From NCBI RefSeq assembly GCF_011075055.1, contig NC_058155.1, positions 496,001 to 560,000 of the forward strand: 64,000 nt of DNA. Direction: 5' to 3'. This DNA comes from Mangifera indica (Eukaryota > Streptophyta > Magnoliopsida > Sapindales > Anacardiaceae). Position numbers and translations under genes: made by a program. Under the pieces are notes generated by a model. It was not told the DNA's origin and searched no databases. It was given only the letters and a program-made list of their open reading frames with translations. Every line of letters begins with the position of its first letter. The first letter of the stretch is position 1. This document shows positions 48,084 through 60,599 of the stretch, piece after piece.

Positions 48084-50162
48084 TGTAACACTCTCAATTA
48101 GCAATTCACACAAACCAGTCCTACCAATCGACTGGATTTTCATCAACTTAATCACAATTAATAAAATAAGTACATAATAATAACCATTATAAAAATTGTC
48201 ACCCACAGAAACTTTATAACCAATTTTCATAACTAGCCATATATATATATATATTCACATATACATCAAAACATATAAATCAACAAAATTATGGTGTCTT
48301 CCTCCCTCGGCCTCATATCTCACTAGTGCTTCCCGAGAACCTTTGCTGCATCTCTTTACCTGTAAAATATTAAATTAAACAGAGTGAGCGACCATGGCTC
48401 AGTAAGAAGATCATACTCAATACTCAAAGTATTTCATACCAGTACTAATCCCTTCCATACTCAGCATGTCTGGGCTATTCATATATAAAATAATTGACAT
48501 GGAACACGCATTAAACACATATCATAAGTCTCTTCTTTCACCAATTTATTCATTTTCTTACTATACAAATATGATTCACTCATTATGATTTATGCAGGTA
48601 TGAGTGTAATGACTTTTTTACTTTCTGATCATACATCTTTCTCAACTATTTATCAGCCACATAGGCTTGCATGTATGATTTTGATGCAAATGACTTTCAT
48701 AAAATATTTGCTAATTCTTTCTCTTTTTTTTTTTCAAATATTTTCATTGATTGGTTTAGACTACATATGACAGTACTTGCAGTCACCATACAAGGTACAA
48801 TTCTCTCTTACACGCATATTTTACTATTTTTTTTCTTTGTTGTCCACACAGTATAACTAATATTTTTCTTTGTTGTCTACACAGTACAGCTGATTGTCCA
48901 CATAGTACAACTGATATTTTTCTTTGCTGTCCACACAGTACAACTCGCGTGTAAGGATTTTAAGTATGTTTTCTGCTTTCCTGTATCATATGAGTTATTA
49001 TAAAACCAAAAATACTTGTTTTCATTTTCTGAAAGCATGCATGACTTAGAAAATGTTTTTCCTCTTTCTTTATTTTTTTTTTCTAAATCATGCATATGTT
49101 ATGATTCCTCATGTATGCATATATAACCATAATATGAAATATGCCCATTCATTATTTTTCCTTATTCTTTTCACTCCTTATCAAACATCATATTATTTTC
49201 TCATGCATTTATATATCTCATGCATCAAATTAATTTCAAAATATATAATATAAATTTAATATAAGGGCTATTCCACATATCATGCACATAATTAAGCAAA
49301 AATTAACTTAATGCAAATTCTTTCATCAATTCATCATTTCTCATATATTCAACACACAAAATCCGCAAAGCTAACCCTAGGAATAGGAAATGTCTAAAAT
49401 ACCCTTATGGCCAAAAATTACATCATAGATCATAATGAATTTCTTTATCCATTTAAGCATAAATCACCTTAATTTTAATACCTTATACACTTATATAAGT
49501 AAAAGTTATTTAAATAACCTAACTCAAATTACTTCAAGTATGTAAAGTATGAAATTCTTACCTTTTCTTTGCTAATTTGGTGATTTAAGCTTATCCTCCT
49601 TCTTTTCTTCTTCTTAGCAACCTTAATCAATCAAAAATATAATCATCCATCAAAACCCTAAACTTGACATATCTTAAAATTAAATTTTTTTTTACCTTAG
49701 AATTGACCAGAATTGATGGATCTATACTTTTTATAACTGAAGGCTTTGGAAATTAGGTGGTTTAACTAGGTTTTTTGATGAATTTTGCTTACGGGAAAAG
49801 TTTTAGCTAAAATGGTGGAGGCTCTCGGCTAAATGAAGAAGAAGATGAATAATTGATATTTTTATAAGCCTATTGGACCAATTTGCCCTTAACCTTTTTC
49901 ATAAATGACTATTTTGTCCTTAGCCAATTACCAAAAACCCTTAGCACCACCATATAATTTCAAGTGTGCCATTCAATTTTAATTCCTACTTTATCCCTTA
50001 AATCTTTATAAAATGACCATTTTACCCCCTTTGAAAATTATTGCTCATTTAGTAGTTTTCTATAATTCTTTTGTAATTTCTTTAAACAACAAGTTATAAA
50101 ATCAACTCTAGGGGTAATTTTGAAAGTGGAGTTTATTGACACACCTGAATTCGGATGTTACA
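48084..50162 (-). repeat. Probable solo Ty3/gypsy LTR
   Basis: 2079 bp between TGTAACACTC (48084) and GGATGTTACA (50162), which are inverted ends of the TG...CA type used by the chromoviruses in this window. Near 48383 GAGTGAGCGACCATGGCTCA followed by GTAAG is a phrase common in plant gypsy LTRs. No pol sequence lies on either side. The flanks (GCCT before, ACCT after) agree in only 3 of 4 bases, so the target duplication is unproven. Confidence 0.6.
48831..48946. repeat. Short tandem repeat in the LTR
   Basis: Three to four imperfect copies of TTTTCTTTGTTGTCCACACA followed by GTACAACTGATA, with unit lengths of about 25-38 bp and some copies shortened. It lies in the 48084-50162 LTR. Confidence 0.75.
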
Positions 50163-51030
50163 ACCTAGCCCTCTTCTTTTATTTTTCATATTAAAGGTTA
50201 ATAGGGCTCTTCTATCAAAAGCCCAATAACCTTTATTAGCCCACAATTTTGTTTCCAAACCATCATATCAAACCTATAAATAAATTCTTTCTAGACTAAA
50301 CATTCACCCAATTTTATATTAAATGATCAAAAAAATTTATCAATGTATACCCACATTATGTCAACATTTTCTCATTTGGACAATATTGATTAAAATATAT
50401 ATGTATATGTATGTATCAAGAAAATAACCTTTTAAAAAAAATTTTGGTAAATGACATTTTATTATTCTAAAGTAATCACTAATTCGTAAGAAAACAATAT
50501 GGTCCAGAAAATAACACTTCAACCAGAACAATCTTTATGTCTAAAAAACAACACAAGATGTCTATAATTATAATTATTTACAATTATACCACATAGATCT
50601 TTAATTTGGAAGTGTGGCAGAAATAGTATCTAAATGTGATTATAATAAATATATGTTATTAATTGTTAGTCTTTTTTATTATTTCTATTTATGTTTCAAA
50701 AGAAATAAGAAAAATCCTACAATTTCAAATGAAGTAAGCAACTTTCAACCAAGTCTACATATTTCACATATAATCTCGAGATATACAAAAGAAATATTCA
50801 TATAACTATCATACTTAAGAAAAACCTTATTCTTGAGACATATGTTGCATTTATACTATAACATAACAAACTATACAATTGTCATACTCAAAAGAAGTCT
50901 TATTCTTGAGATACATGTTATATAAGATACTATGTCCGAATATATACATATATATTTAATATGTTTATTTCAATCAATGAAGATCAGGTAAGAAATATGT
51001 ATGAATGTTAATCATAATAAACTTTATTAA
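50163..51030 (-). other. Possible 3' LTR remnant of copia-4 and spacer
   Basis: Follows the end of the copia-4 RNase H in its own direction. It has an internal duplication with a period of about 72 bp: ATCATACTTAAG...CTTATTCTTGAGACATATGTT (about 50808-50845) and GTCATACTCAAAAG...CTTATTCTTGAGATACATGTT (about 50880-50928). No clear LTR ends. Confidence 0.4.
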
Positions 51031-51705
51031 GTTAGCAAGAAATACATTAATGACTTCTCCCATTAACCTAGGATATAAAAAGACTCCAAGACACCATATT
51101 CTCTAAATGTTGTTTAAATCAGTCCTTTAGTTAGGGGATCAACCAGCATGGGGTCTATACTAAGATATTCTATAACAATGTCAACTTTCTTTACTAGGTC
51201 CTTGACTATTAAATATCTTATTTCCATATGTTTTGATTTACTGCTAATTTTATTATTCTTAGAAAAGATTATAGTTGTATTATTATTACAGTAAATCATC
51301 AAAGGCCTTAAGATGGAATTAACCAACTAAAGCTCAACAATGAAATTCTTTAACCACATTGTTTGTGTGGATGCTCTATAGCAAGCAACAAACTCTACAT
51401 ACATGGTTTGAAGATACTTTTAAGGTCTGCTTTGCACTCTTCCTTGATATGACCCCACTGGCGAGCATAAAAATGAATCCTAAAGTAGACTTATAATCAT
51501 CCATACGACCACTAAAGTCTGGATCAGAATACCCCACTACTTCAAGATTCTCAACTCTTTTGTATACTAGTTTGTAGTTTTTTGATCTCTGTAAATATCT
51601 TATGACCCTCTCAGCTGCAATCCAATGATCTTTACATGGATTAGAAAGATAATGACCAAGCACATTCACAATGAATGCAATGTATGCCTTAGTACATACT
51701 TGAGC
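51030..51705 (-). pseudogene. copia-4 RNase H (left part of split element)
   Basis: Minus strand: 51723-51376 gives VCTKAYIAFIVNVLGHYLSN, WIAAERVIRYLQRSKNYKLV, EVVGYSDPDFSGRMDDYKST and GFIFMLASGVIS, and 51326-51114 gives LRPLMIYCNNNTTIIFSKNN and SIDPMLVDPLTKGL, the standard copia RNase H and its end. The reading frame breaks once between them. The sequence is cut at 51705 by the gypsy element and continues at 59305. Confidence 0.88.
51701..51705. repeat. Target-site duplication, left copy (TGAGC)
   Basis: TGAGC here and at 59305-59309 are identical and flank the gypsy element. Joining the copia reading across them restores a continuous RNase H start. Confidence 0.9.
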
Positions 51706-53999
51706 TATAACACCCCTCTTCAAATATATACCCTGCCTATAATATAATTCAAAGGGACGTGCATGACTATACTAGATAATTTAAAAATTTGTAACTTAAT
51801 GCATGATTGCAAATGCTCAAGCGTGTAAAAAGGTATGATAAGAAAATAATAAAATACTTCATTTATTACTATTCATAAATAAAGATGTTTGAAACTTAGC
51901 TAAAATAATACTGGTGCAAGAGTAACCATAAAATTATAACTAAATGTCTAAATTCATGAATATATATAAATCTAAATAAAATGACCAATAATCCCTTCGC
52001 CTTTGCCTCGCGCAGCTACTCATTGGACTACTGGACTTGTCACATGTCTTGCCACTCATTTCTACGTATAAAACAACAAAAAGAAATATGTAAATTAAAA
52101 CACTCAATAAGTCGATGACGTCTCGACACCTTTAATACTCATAAAATTGATAAACTTGACGTCTTATTTGTAAATCTGAATATGGTCACAACTAGGCACT
52201 CTTGTGCTTTAACATGAGTTATCTGTAGAGGTTACTAAAGCTTAAGTTGAAATTGGTATATGAAATGTCCTAGTGAAAGTATAAGACATCTTGCATGTCA
52301 CTATTTGTCATGCCTTGTGTACATGCCATACGATCTATTAGGTTAGCTATCTGAGATACCCTACTCACATAGAGAAATAATTTGGTAGCAATTGCTTCCC
52401 TTATCACATATGTTAATCAAAACTACTGTCTAAACTATCTTGGGATAGTCTACATATAAGTACACATGTAATGCATCTCGTTGACCACGTGAGATAATAT
52501 CTGAAAAGCCATTATCCTTACCATGCTCACTTGAAATAAACTAGGCGGCTATATGCCTTGGCGTCGAATGCATGATGCATCTTATCGATATCTAACTTTA
52601 TTGCTTTCACATATCTTACTACTCATGCATACGGTTGGTGCCTAGTTGGGTGTGAACCATTTTTATTAATTTTTCTAATTTTTGACCTGGATCAGACTTG
52701 GTAGAGGACTCATGTCATCTTCCACATAGTCGAACACTTTTTCTAATACTATTTAGCTTGTGTTTTTCTTTACTAAAATGTCTTATCTTACTTTTTCTTC
52801 TTTTTCCCTTTCATTGTGCTCAATTAAGGGGTCAAATGGCCTTTTAACTAGCTATATGAGTGTGTACCTAGGGTGTACCTCTGTGTGCCTTTTTTAAACA
52901 CAAAGTCCATTTTTGGAAAGTCACACAGGGTGTATGTCCTATACCACACGACTATGTATGGGTTTCCCTAAAATGAGCATACGGAATTTGCAAAACCTTT
53001 TAATTTAAACTAAGGACACATGGACGTGTATTTGGCCATATATGGTTATGTGTCGTAATCTAGAGATCACAACATGTCAATTTCTGTAATTTTTTTACTA
53101 AACTTTTGGCCATACGAGGCATGAAAATGTCTTAAAACATGGTCCTACTCCTCCCTCTTCCATTTAACATTCTTGTAATAAAAAAAAAAAAAAACAAGTT
53201 TCATGCCTATCATTTACTTATCATTAACATCAATTTATTACAACCTTCTCAATTTCATGACATATAACTATGTACAAAGAATATCACATAAAAAACTTCC
53301 CTATTCAACATACATACATATATCTTTAATCAATCAATTAACTTGCATTTAGTTATAAAAATGATAAATAATACCCAATGTACACCCATAATTGCTTAAT
53401 TAATTTTCACGATTTTAAATAAAACATGTTTATAGAGTTTATAAAATCAACACCTTAGAGTTTATATAGAGATTAGCACATGTAACAATGTTATCAACCT
53501 ATTCAGAATCAATCATTCATCAATACAGAGTGAATTTCCTTTTAATCAAATTGTTAATCCTTTGAAAAGGAAACCAACTTACTTGACTTCTAACGATCAA
53601 GCAAGCTCTTGGCATGGTTGATGCTTTCTCGGTGATTGATGACCCTTCATCAATTCAAAATTGGTCCCCTCTCTCTATATATATATTCTTACTACTTTGT
53701 GTTTAAGTATGGAGGGAGGTAAGAAAGGTGAAAAGAATTAAATTGAATGTGTTTTTATTTTGCCTCCTAGACATGACACACGAGCATATGGGGACTCTAC
53801 ACGGGTATGTGTCATATCATACAACTAAAGCAACACTTGATCTTAATGCGATCATAATCTTATCTAATAATTTCAAATTTGTTGATGACACACGATCATG
53901 TTTATACCCCTTTACACTGGTGTGTATTGCTTTGAGAAATATTTAATAATTTAATTTAAAACAAAGAAAAAGACTTAAATGCTTTTGAGCGCTATTACA
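51706..53999 (-). repeat. 3' LTR of gypsy-2
   Basis: 2294 bp. It contains many variants of ACACACGG/CGTGTG (for example at 52925-53065 and 53768-53905), a feature of several plant gypsy LTR families. It matches the right LTR from about 52215 onward. A purine-rich AAAAAAAGGAAGACTG (minus strand, about 54000-54015) adjoins it and fits a polypurine tract. Confidence 0.85.
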
Positions 54000-54019
54000 G
54001 TCTTCCTTTTTTTATATGA

Positions 54020-55560
54020 ATTTCGTTCTTGAAATTCACTCAAAAAGTTACAAGAACCGCTGCCTCATGTCTTACTTAACCTCTTATTTGGCTTCCTTAA
54101 CTCGGTGATTTTCTCTATAGAACCTTGACTAAGGAAATTTGTTTGCATCTAAGCTTTTTAACTCGCTTATCTAGGATCTAAACTAGGTACTCCATATTCA
54201 CCAAATTATCCTCGAGCTCAATATCCTTAGCTCTAAGCACATGGGTTAGGTCACTGATGTACTTGTATGATAATGATACATGAAACACGTTATGAATGCG
54301 ATCTATGCTTGCTGGTAACGCAAGCTAGTATGCAACCTTACCTTCATGCTCAAACACCTCAAATGGTCCCATAAACCTTCGTGCTAACTTGTTTTTTTCA
54401 TTGTATCTTATAACATGCGTAAGGGTCTACTCTAACAAACACCTTATCATTTATACTAAACTCAAGATCACATATTCTCTAGTCTGAATAACTCTTCTAA
54501 CAACCTTAAGCTTGCCTTATTCTTTCCCTTATCAATCTGACATCGTCAATCATCCTCTAGGTTATCTCCAGTCCCAAAGCTTGAGTTAGGGCATCTCTCT
54601 TTGCTATCTTATCCCAATACAAAGTTGATCTACATCTACTACCATATAAAGCCTCATATAGAGTCATCTTGATAGTTGTTTGATGGCTATTATTATATGT
54701 AAACTTTATCAATGGCAACACCTCTATCCAACTCGCTCTTCTATTTAGGTAATAAGCCCTTAACATATCTTCGATCACTTGGTTAACTTTCTGAGTGTAA
54801 TATTTATTTAGGGATGATAGGATATACTAAATACTAACCTTATACTCGAAAACCTTTGCATACTACACTAAAAAGTTGAAACAAACCTAGTGTCTCGATC
54901 TGAAACTATCGTCTTGGGTACTCTATAAAACTTAACTATTTTTTTAACATACATCTAATCCAGTTGATTTGCACTCATGGTATCCTTAACTACAATGAAA
55001 TGCACTAACTTGGTTAATCAATTAACTATGACCCATAAAAACATTATATCCTCTCTTGAACCTCAACAATCCTATCATGAAATCTATCAAAATGCACCCT
55101 TATTTCCACATTGTAATACTGATGTTCTTTAATGTTCAACCTCAACTTATTGATATACTAGACACTTAACCACAAAGTCTGTTATATATTTCTTCATACT
55201 TGACCCTTGAAAAGATCTTTTAAAATCTTGATACATCTTTACACTACTAAGGTGAGCAATGTAAAAAGGACTATGCAACTCAGTGAGAATCCTATCCCTC
55301 AAACTCTGATCTCAAGGAATATATAAATAGTTTTTGAATCTTAGAATACCCTCTGTAATATTAAAATCTAGCTTCGTACCCTTGATGACTGTCTGTCTTA
55401 ATTGGACACACTCATCATTTATTACTTGTACCACACTAATCTAATCTAGAAGGGTTGATTGAATTTGTAAACTTGCTAATTGCCCCGTGATTATCTTTAT
55501 CTGTTCTCTCACTAACTTCTGTTGTAAATCTCAATGAGTGATAATTTAAGATAAAACTAC
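54020..55560 (-). pseudogene. gypsy-2 integrase with chromodomain
   Basis: The core part at 54778-54557 reads MIEDMLRAYYLNRRASWIEV, LIKFTYNNSHQTTIKMTLYE and ALYGSRCRSTLYWDKI. A chromodomain core lies near 54140-54045: ENHRVKEA, a stop, then EVK, a stop, DMRQRF. N-terminal zinc-binding pieces lie around 55300-55200. Stops throughout. Chromodomains in this clade direct insertion to heterochromatin. Confidence 0.83.
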
Positions 55561-56680
55561 TTTTCTACTCAGAGCATCTGTAACTATGTCGGCCTTACCT
55601 GGGAGATATTTGATCTCGCACTTATAATTTTTCATTAACTCCAACCATAGCCTCTACCTCATATTGAGCTCCATTTGGGTAAGAAATACTTGAGGCTCTT
55701 ATGATTCATGTATATATTACTTTTGACCCCATATAACTAATGTCATTATATTTTAAGAGCAAACGCAATGACTATCAACTCAAGGTCATGTGTGGGGTAC
55801 CTAGTCTCATAATCTTTTAGTTAACAAGAGGCATATGTTTTCACTTTACCCCTTTACAACAAAATTGCTCCCAAACCCCAATATGAGGCATTTATGCACA
55901 AGCCATATTTTTTGTCCTTTGTAGGTAAAACTAAGATGGGAGTTGATGCCAACCTCTTCTTTAATTCTTGAAAACTCTGCTTATAAGCATCTGACCATAT
56001 GAAAAAAACATCCCTGTGAGTCAACTTTACAAGTGGTTAGGCTAATTTGATGAATCCTCATAATAACTTACTAACCCAAGGAAGTTTTTAACCTTCTTTG
56101 TTATCTTAGGCCTTTGCCATTTTGATACAATATCAATTTTACTAAAGTCAACTGAAATACCATTTACTGAGATTTCAAGTCCAAGGAAAACCGTTATGTC
56201 TAACTAGAACTCGCACTTTGAAAACTTGGCATATAATTGCCTCTTCCTCAATATCTTGAGTATAAATCTTAGATGTAATGTATGCTCCTCTCGAGTTTTG
56301 GAGTATACTAGGATGTCATTTATAAACACCACTAGAAACTTGTCCATATATTCTTGGAACATTCTGTTCATGAGGTTCATAAATATTGTTAGGGCATTAG
56401 TCAACCTAAAGAGCATAACCACGAACTCATAATGCCTATATCTGGTTTTGAATGTAGTCTTAGGTATATCTTACTCAATAACCCAGATCTGATGATAACC
56501 TAACCTTAGGTCAATTTTGGAAAACACTAATACACCTTTAAGTTAATCAAATAAGTCATCAATCCTTAAAAGCAGATACTTATTCTTTATAGTTACCTTG
56601 TTTATCGATCAGTCTTTCTTTTTTACAAATAAGATCGGTTTACCTTATGATGAGTGACTTGGTCTAATAAAACCACTATC
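55560..56680 (-). pseudogene. gypsy-2 reverse transcriptase and RNase H
   Basis: The stretch at 56422-56204 covers the middle of reverse transcriptase ([40 protein letters not shown]). Its catalytic box at 56315-56326 reads FIND instead of FIDD. RNase H follows to about 55560 with EAYVS-like and HDLELIVIA-type residues around 55820-55750. Frames are broken. Confidence 0.83.
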
Positions 56681-56849
56681 TAATAGCTCTTGTAACTATT
56701 TCTTCAGCTCTTGTAGTTCAATCGGGGCCATTTTGTATAATGCCTTGAAAATTAGCATTATACTAAGGGCGAGCTCAATACTAAACTCCACCTCCGTCTC
56801 TCTCTCTGGCGTTAACCTTAAAAGCTTATTAGGAAAAAACACCTGGGAA

Positions 56850-57320
56850 TTCTTACACCAATGAAGTATCTTTTACACCTAAGACTATTTCATCTAATCT
56901 ATTTACTATAAGCACCAAATATGTAATGCACCACTTGTTTAGCATTTTCCTTACCCTGACATTGCTAATCATCATACTAAGAACTCAACTTTCTCCAAAA
57001 TTGAATTGTTCACCATTATTTAAGTTGAACTAGACCTTTTTCTTATTATGGTCTATCTCTACCCCATATCTACTCAAGAAGTCCATGTTGAGTATTGTAT
57101 CAAAATCAGACATTTCATAACTATTTGGTTCATGACCATCTCTTGGCCTCCTAGTGAAACCATCTCTCAAATCAGTATGTGGTTACAATGAATTATGTCT
57201 TCATATGGCATCTTTATTCTAATATGTGGAATAACTGCGGGTTCTAGCCCTAATCTCTCTATTATCCCTCTAATAACAAAACAATGTGTGGCATTAGAAT
57301 AAATTAAAGTATATAAAGGA
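56850..57320 (-). pseudogene. gypsy-2 aspartic protease
   Basis: Minus strand near 57310-57250 reads LIYSNATHCFVIRGIIERLG. Gypsy proteases normally have L-I-D-S-G-A-T-H; both the catalytic Asp and the Gly are replaced (Tyr and Asn). The later part (VDMG near 57070-57060) is also recognisable. Inactive. Confidence 0.8.
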
Positions 57321-57439
57321 CAATAGTGAAATATTAACTAACCCATCGCTATTATTGCTCTAGCTTCAACATGAGTCTAAGTGGCTACATAAACTTGAGC
57401 TTATCCTCCCTTAACTATTTGCTCTGTTTAGGTTGGAGT

Positions 57440-57640
57440 TAAAATTGAGGATGGTGTTGTTGGGATTGTGCATTGCCTAATAAATTGGTCAGGCTGCTTA
57501 TATTTATAGCATACTTTCTGGCTGACTAAACACTCTTCAATGGTCTTCATCCATATCTATGGCAAGTTGGGGGATCATCTCACCTCATTTAATCCTCTTT
57601 TCTCTGTTTCTTACCCCTTAAATTCTTTTTGTTTATAAGC
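57440..57640 (-). pseudogene. gypsy-2 gag, zinc knuckle only
   Basis: Minus strand about 57535-57470: VCYKYKQPDQFIRQCTIP, a zinc knuckle in which two of the Cys/His ligands (the second Cys and the His) are replaced. Upstream in the element's direction the sequence meets the LTR at about 57640, so the capsid part, the leader and the primer site are missing. Confidence 0.75.
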
Positions 57641-59304
57641 TAGAAGGGTCATCTATAAAGGTTACTAGTGCCTAAGTTGAAATTACCATATCTAATAGCT
57701 TAGTGAAAACATAAAACACTTTAGGCACATATGTCATATGACCTTTTTGGCTAGCTATCTAAAAGACTTTGGTCACATGGGAAAATAATCTAGTAGTAGT
57801 CTATTCCTTTATCATATAAACTAATCAAAACTATTATCTGAACCATCTTGGGATGACCCTTACAATGGGTACATGTATGATACATTTAACTAACCATGTG
57901 AAGAAATATCTGAAAAACCATTATCCTTACCATACACACCTGAAATGAACTAAGTGGCTATATGCCTTGGTGTCAAGTGCACAATGTATCTCATTGGTAT
58001 CTAACCCTTTTACATTCAGGTATCTTACCACTTACTCACACAATTGGTGGCTAGTGGGGTATGAATCACTTTCCTTAACTTTTCTAATTTTTTACTTGGA
58101 TCTAACTCGATCAAGGTCTTATGTTATCTTCCATATAGTTGAACATTTTTTTGAATATTATCTAGCTTGTGCTTTCTTTACTAAAATCTCTTATTCTTAC
58201 TTTTTCTTTTTCTTTTTCTTTTTCCCTTTCACTATGTTTAACGAAAGGGTAAAATGGTCTTTTAATTGGTTACACAAATATGTACCTAAGATGCACCCAT
58301 GTGTGCCTCTTTTAAACAAGAAGTCCACTTTTGGAAAGTCATATACAGACGTGTGTCCCATACCACACGATTATGAATGGCTTTCCTCAAAACTAGTGCA
58401 CGAAATTTATGCAACTTTTTAATTTAAACTAAGGACACACCAACATGTATGAGACTATACACGGTCATGTGTCATGATCTAAACATCACATGAAGGATTT
58501 CTTAAAACATGGTCATACTCCTTCTTATTCCATTTAACATACTTCTAATAAAATAACAAGTTCCATACCTATCACCAAAAGTCAATTGTTATTTAAAATA
58601 GTAACAATTGATTCAAAGGCAATTATAGGTGTATATTGGATATTGTATGTTATTGTTATGACTGAATGCAAGCTTTTGGTTAATTGATTGATTAAAGAGA
58701 TATGTATGTATGTTAAATAGGGAAGATTTTTGTGTAATATTTTGTTTATATAGTTATATGTCATGAAATTGAGAAGGTTGCAGTAGATTAATGTTAATGA
58801 TGAGTAGATGATCAAGCAATAAAGAGTGCATTTCCTTTTAAACAAATCCTTAAACCTTTGAAAAAGGGACCAATTTACTTGACTTTTGGTGATCAAGCAA
58901 ACTCTTAGCATGGTTGATGGTTTTTCAGCGATCAATGAGTCCTTTGTCGACTTAAAATTATCCATTCTCTCTTTCTCTATTCTTACTTCTTTATGTTTAA
59001 GTGCGAATGAAGGTAAGAAAGGTGAAGAAAATTAGGTTAAACAAGTTTTTATTTTTCCTCTTAGATGTGACACACAGGTGTATGGGGACTCTACACAAAC
59101 ATGTCTCATATTGTGTCGACAATTAAGGCAAAGCCCGATGTTGTTGTGATCTCAATCTTATCTAATAATTTCAAATTTGTTGACAATAAATAATTGTGTA
59201 TACCTCTTTATATGAACATGTATCACTCTAAGAAATATTTAATAATTCAATTTAAAATAAAAGAAAAGACTAAAATTCCTTTGAGCTTACTTGTAGGTAT
59301 TACG
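57640..59304 (-). repeat. 5' LTR of gypsy-2, end deleted
   Basis: Aligns with 52215-53999 of the 3' LTR (for example ATCTATAAAGGTTACTAG against ATCTGTAGAGGTTACTAAAG). It lacks the terminal 510 bp corresponding to 51706-52215, and no primer site remains. The CT-rich run at 58202-58230 and several ACACACGG-type repeats are shared with the partner. Confidence 0.82.
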
Positions 59305-60560
59305 TGAGCATACACCAAGCTCTCAATTGTACTAGCATAAGAAATATGAGACATGGATGCTCTCTCCACATCTTTCTGAGAATATTGTTTAGTACTAAGT
59401 TTATCTCTTTTTACTACAAGTACATCACCATCCTTAAAATTATGCATATTAAACCTTGTAAGTATCCGTTTAAAGTAAACCTTTTGTGATAATCCTAGTA
59501 ACCTAGACCCTTGTCACAATGAATCTTAACATAAAGGACAAAAGATGTTTCTTCAATGTTTTTTATATCAAAAGCCTTAGACAAAAACTACTTTGATTAA
59601 TAAAAAGCAAATTACCATCATTGCTAACCAACAAAATATCATAAACATAAAGCACTAAAAAGATGATTCTCCTCCCATTAATCTTGATATATACACACTA
59701 ATCAAATTTGCTTTCAACAAACCTAAACAAAGTTATTAGCTTATCAAATTTCAAATACCACCGAGAAGTATGTTTCAATCTATATATAGACTTCTTTAGC
59801 CTAGTTTTTTCTTTCAACCTCAAAACCTTCTAGTTGCCTTATATAGACTTATTTATAAAGATTTCTTATTAGAAAAGTTGTCTTCGCATCCATTTGGTAA
59901 AACGTTTAATTAAAATCAACCACCAAAGTCATCATAATTTTGAATGAATCCCTAATGGACACATAGGAAAAAGTCTTATTAAAGTTTATACCTTCTCTAT
60001 AGGTAAAAACCTTAGTAACCAATATGACTTTAAATCTACCAATTCTACCTTTAGAGTCTTTCTTGGTCTTAGAAACCTATTTACAACCAATAGGTCTAAC
60101 CTCATTAGATAACTTTACAAGATCTCATGTACCACTGTTATTTATAGACTGTGTTTCTTCTTTCATAGCCTTAAACCTTTTATTTGACTATCAACAAGAA
60201 ATGACTTCTTTAAAATTCATAGGATCTATAATTTGACCAATATCATAATCAAACTCACCAAAATAGACATAATAATCATCAGAGATAATTAGTTGTCTTT
60301 ATCTAGATAATTTTTTAACTAGAATTTCAATTATAGGCTTATTAAATACAATATCAAGCACAAGTAGAAAAATAAATAAGGGACTGAAATAGTACCAATA
60401 GTAGTGACTTCATTCTGAACAAGCTCATACTCTGTAAGATTTTCTAAAGCCTATTGTTCGGGCTCCTCAACAAGAGCAAGTAAAATATCACTATAAACAT
60501 CAGTTAATGTCTCCAATCCAAATAAACCTTCTTCAAATTCCTTCAATTATTGAGAGCTAC
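59305..60560 (-). pseudogene. copia-4 reverse transcriptase and RNase H start
   Basis: Minus strand, with stops. The catalytic box at 59638-59649 reads YVYD instead of YVDD, followed by ILLVSN. RNase H begins in 59447-59247 with SQKDVERASMSHISYASTIE and SLVYAH, at which point the gypsy-2 insertion cuts it. Confidence 0.85.
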
Positions 60561-60599
60561 TACCTTCTATTAAATTTAGCTTAAGAAATTTAGCTGTCA

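Larger units (their letters stand above)
51706..59304 (-). mobile_element. Ty3/gypsy chromovirus inserted in copia-4 (gypsy-2)
   Basis: 7599 bp, TATAACACC at the left end and GGTATTACG at the right, both one base off the expected TG...CA. An exact 5-bp duplication surrounds it. In its own (minus) direction: partial 5' LTR (59304-57640), zinc knuckle of gag, protease, reverse transcriptase, RNase H, integrase with chromodomain, 3' LTR (53999-51706). The primer site and most of gag are deleted. All domains carry stops. Confidence 0.9.

Noticed and set aside
48831..48946. Repeats with spacing that might suggest a CRISPR array
   Set aside because: The units are directly adjacent, vary in length and have no unique spacers; the setting is a plant LTR.
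48079..50167. Target duplication for the LTR at 48084
   Set aside because: TGCCT and ACCTA do not match in register; only 3 of 4 bases agree, so no duplication is claimed.
57967..58422. 151-codon plus-strand frame
   Set aside because: It lies in the 5' LTR of gypsy-2, opposite to its direction, with a CT-rich run coding for phenylalanines; no family match.
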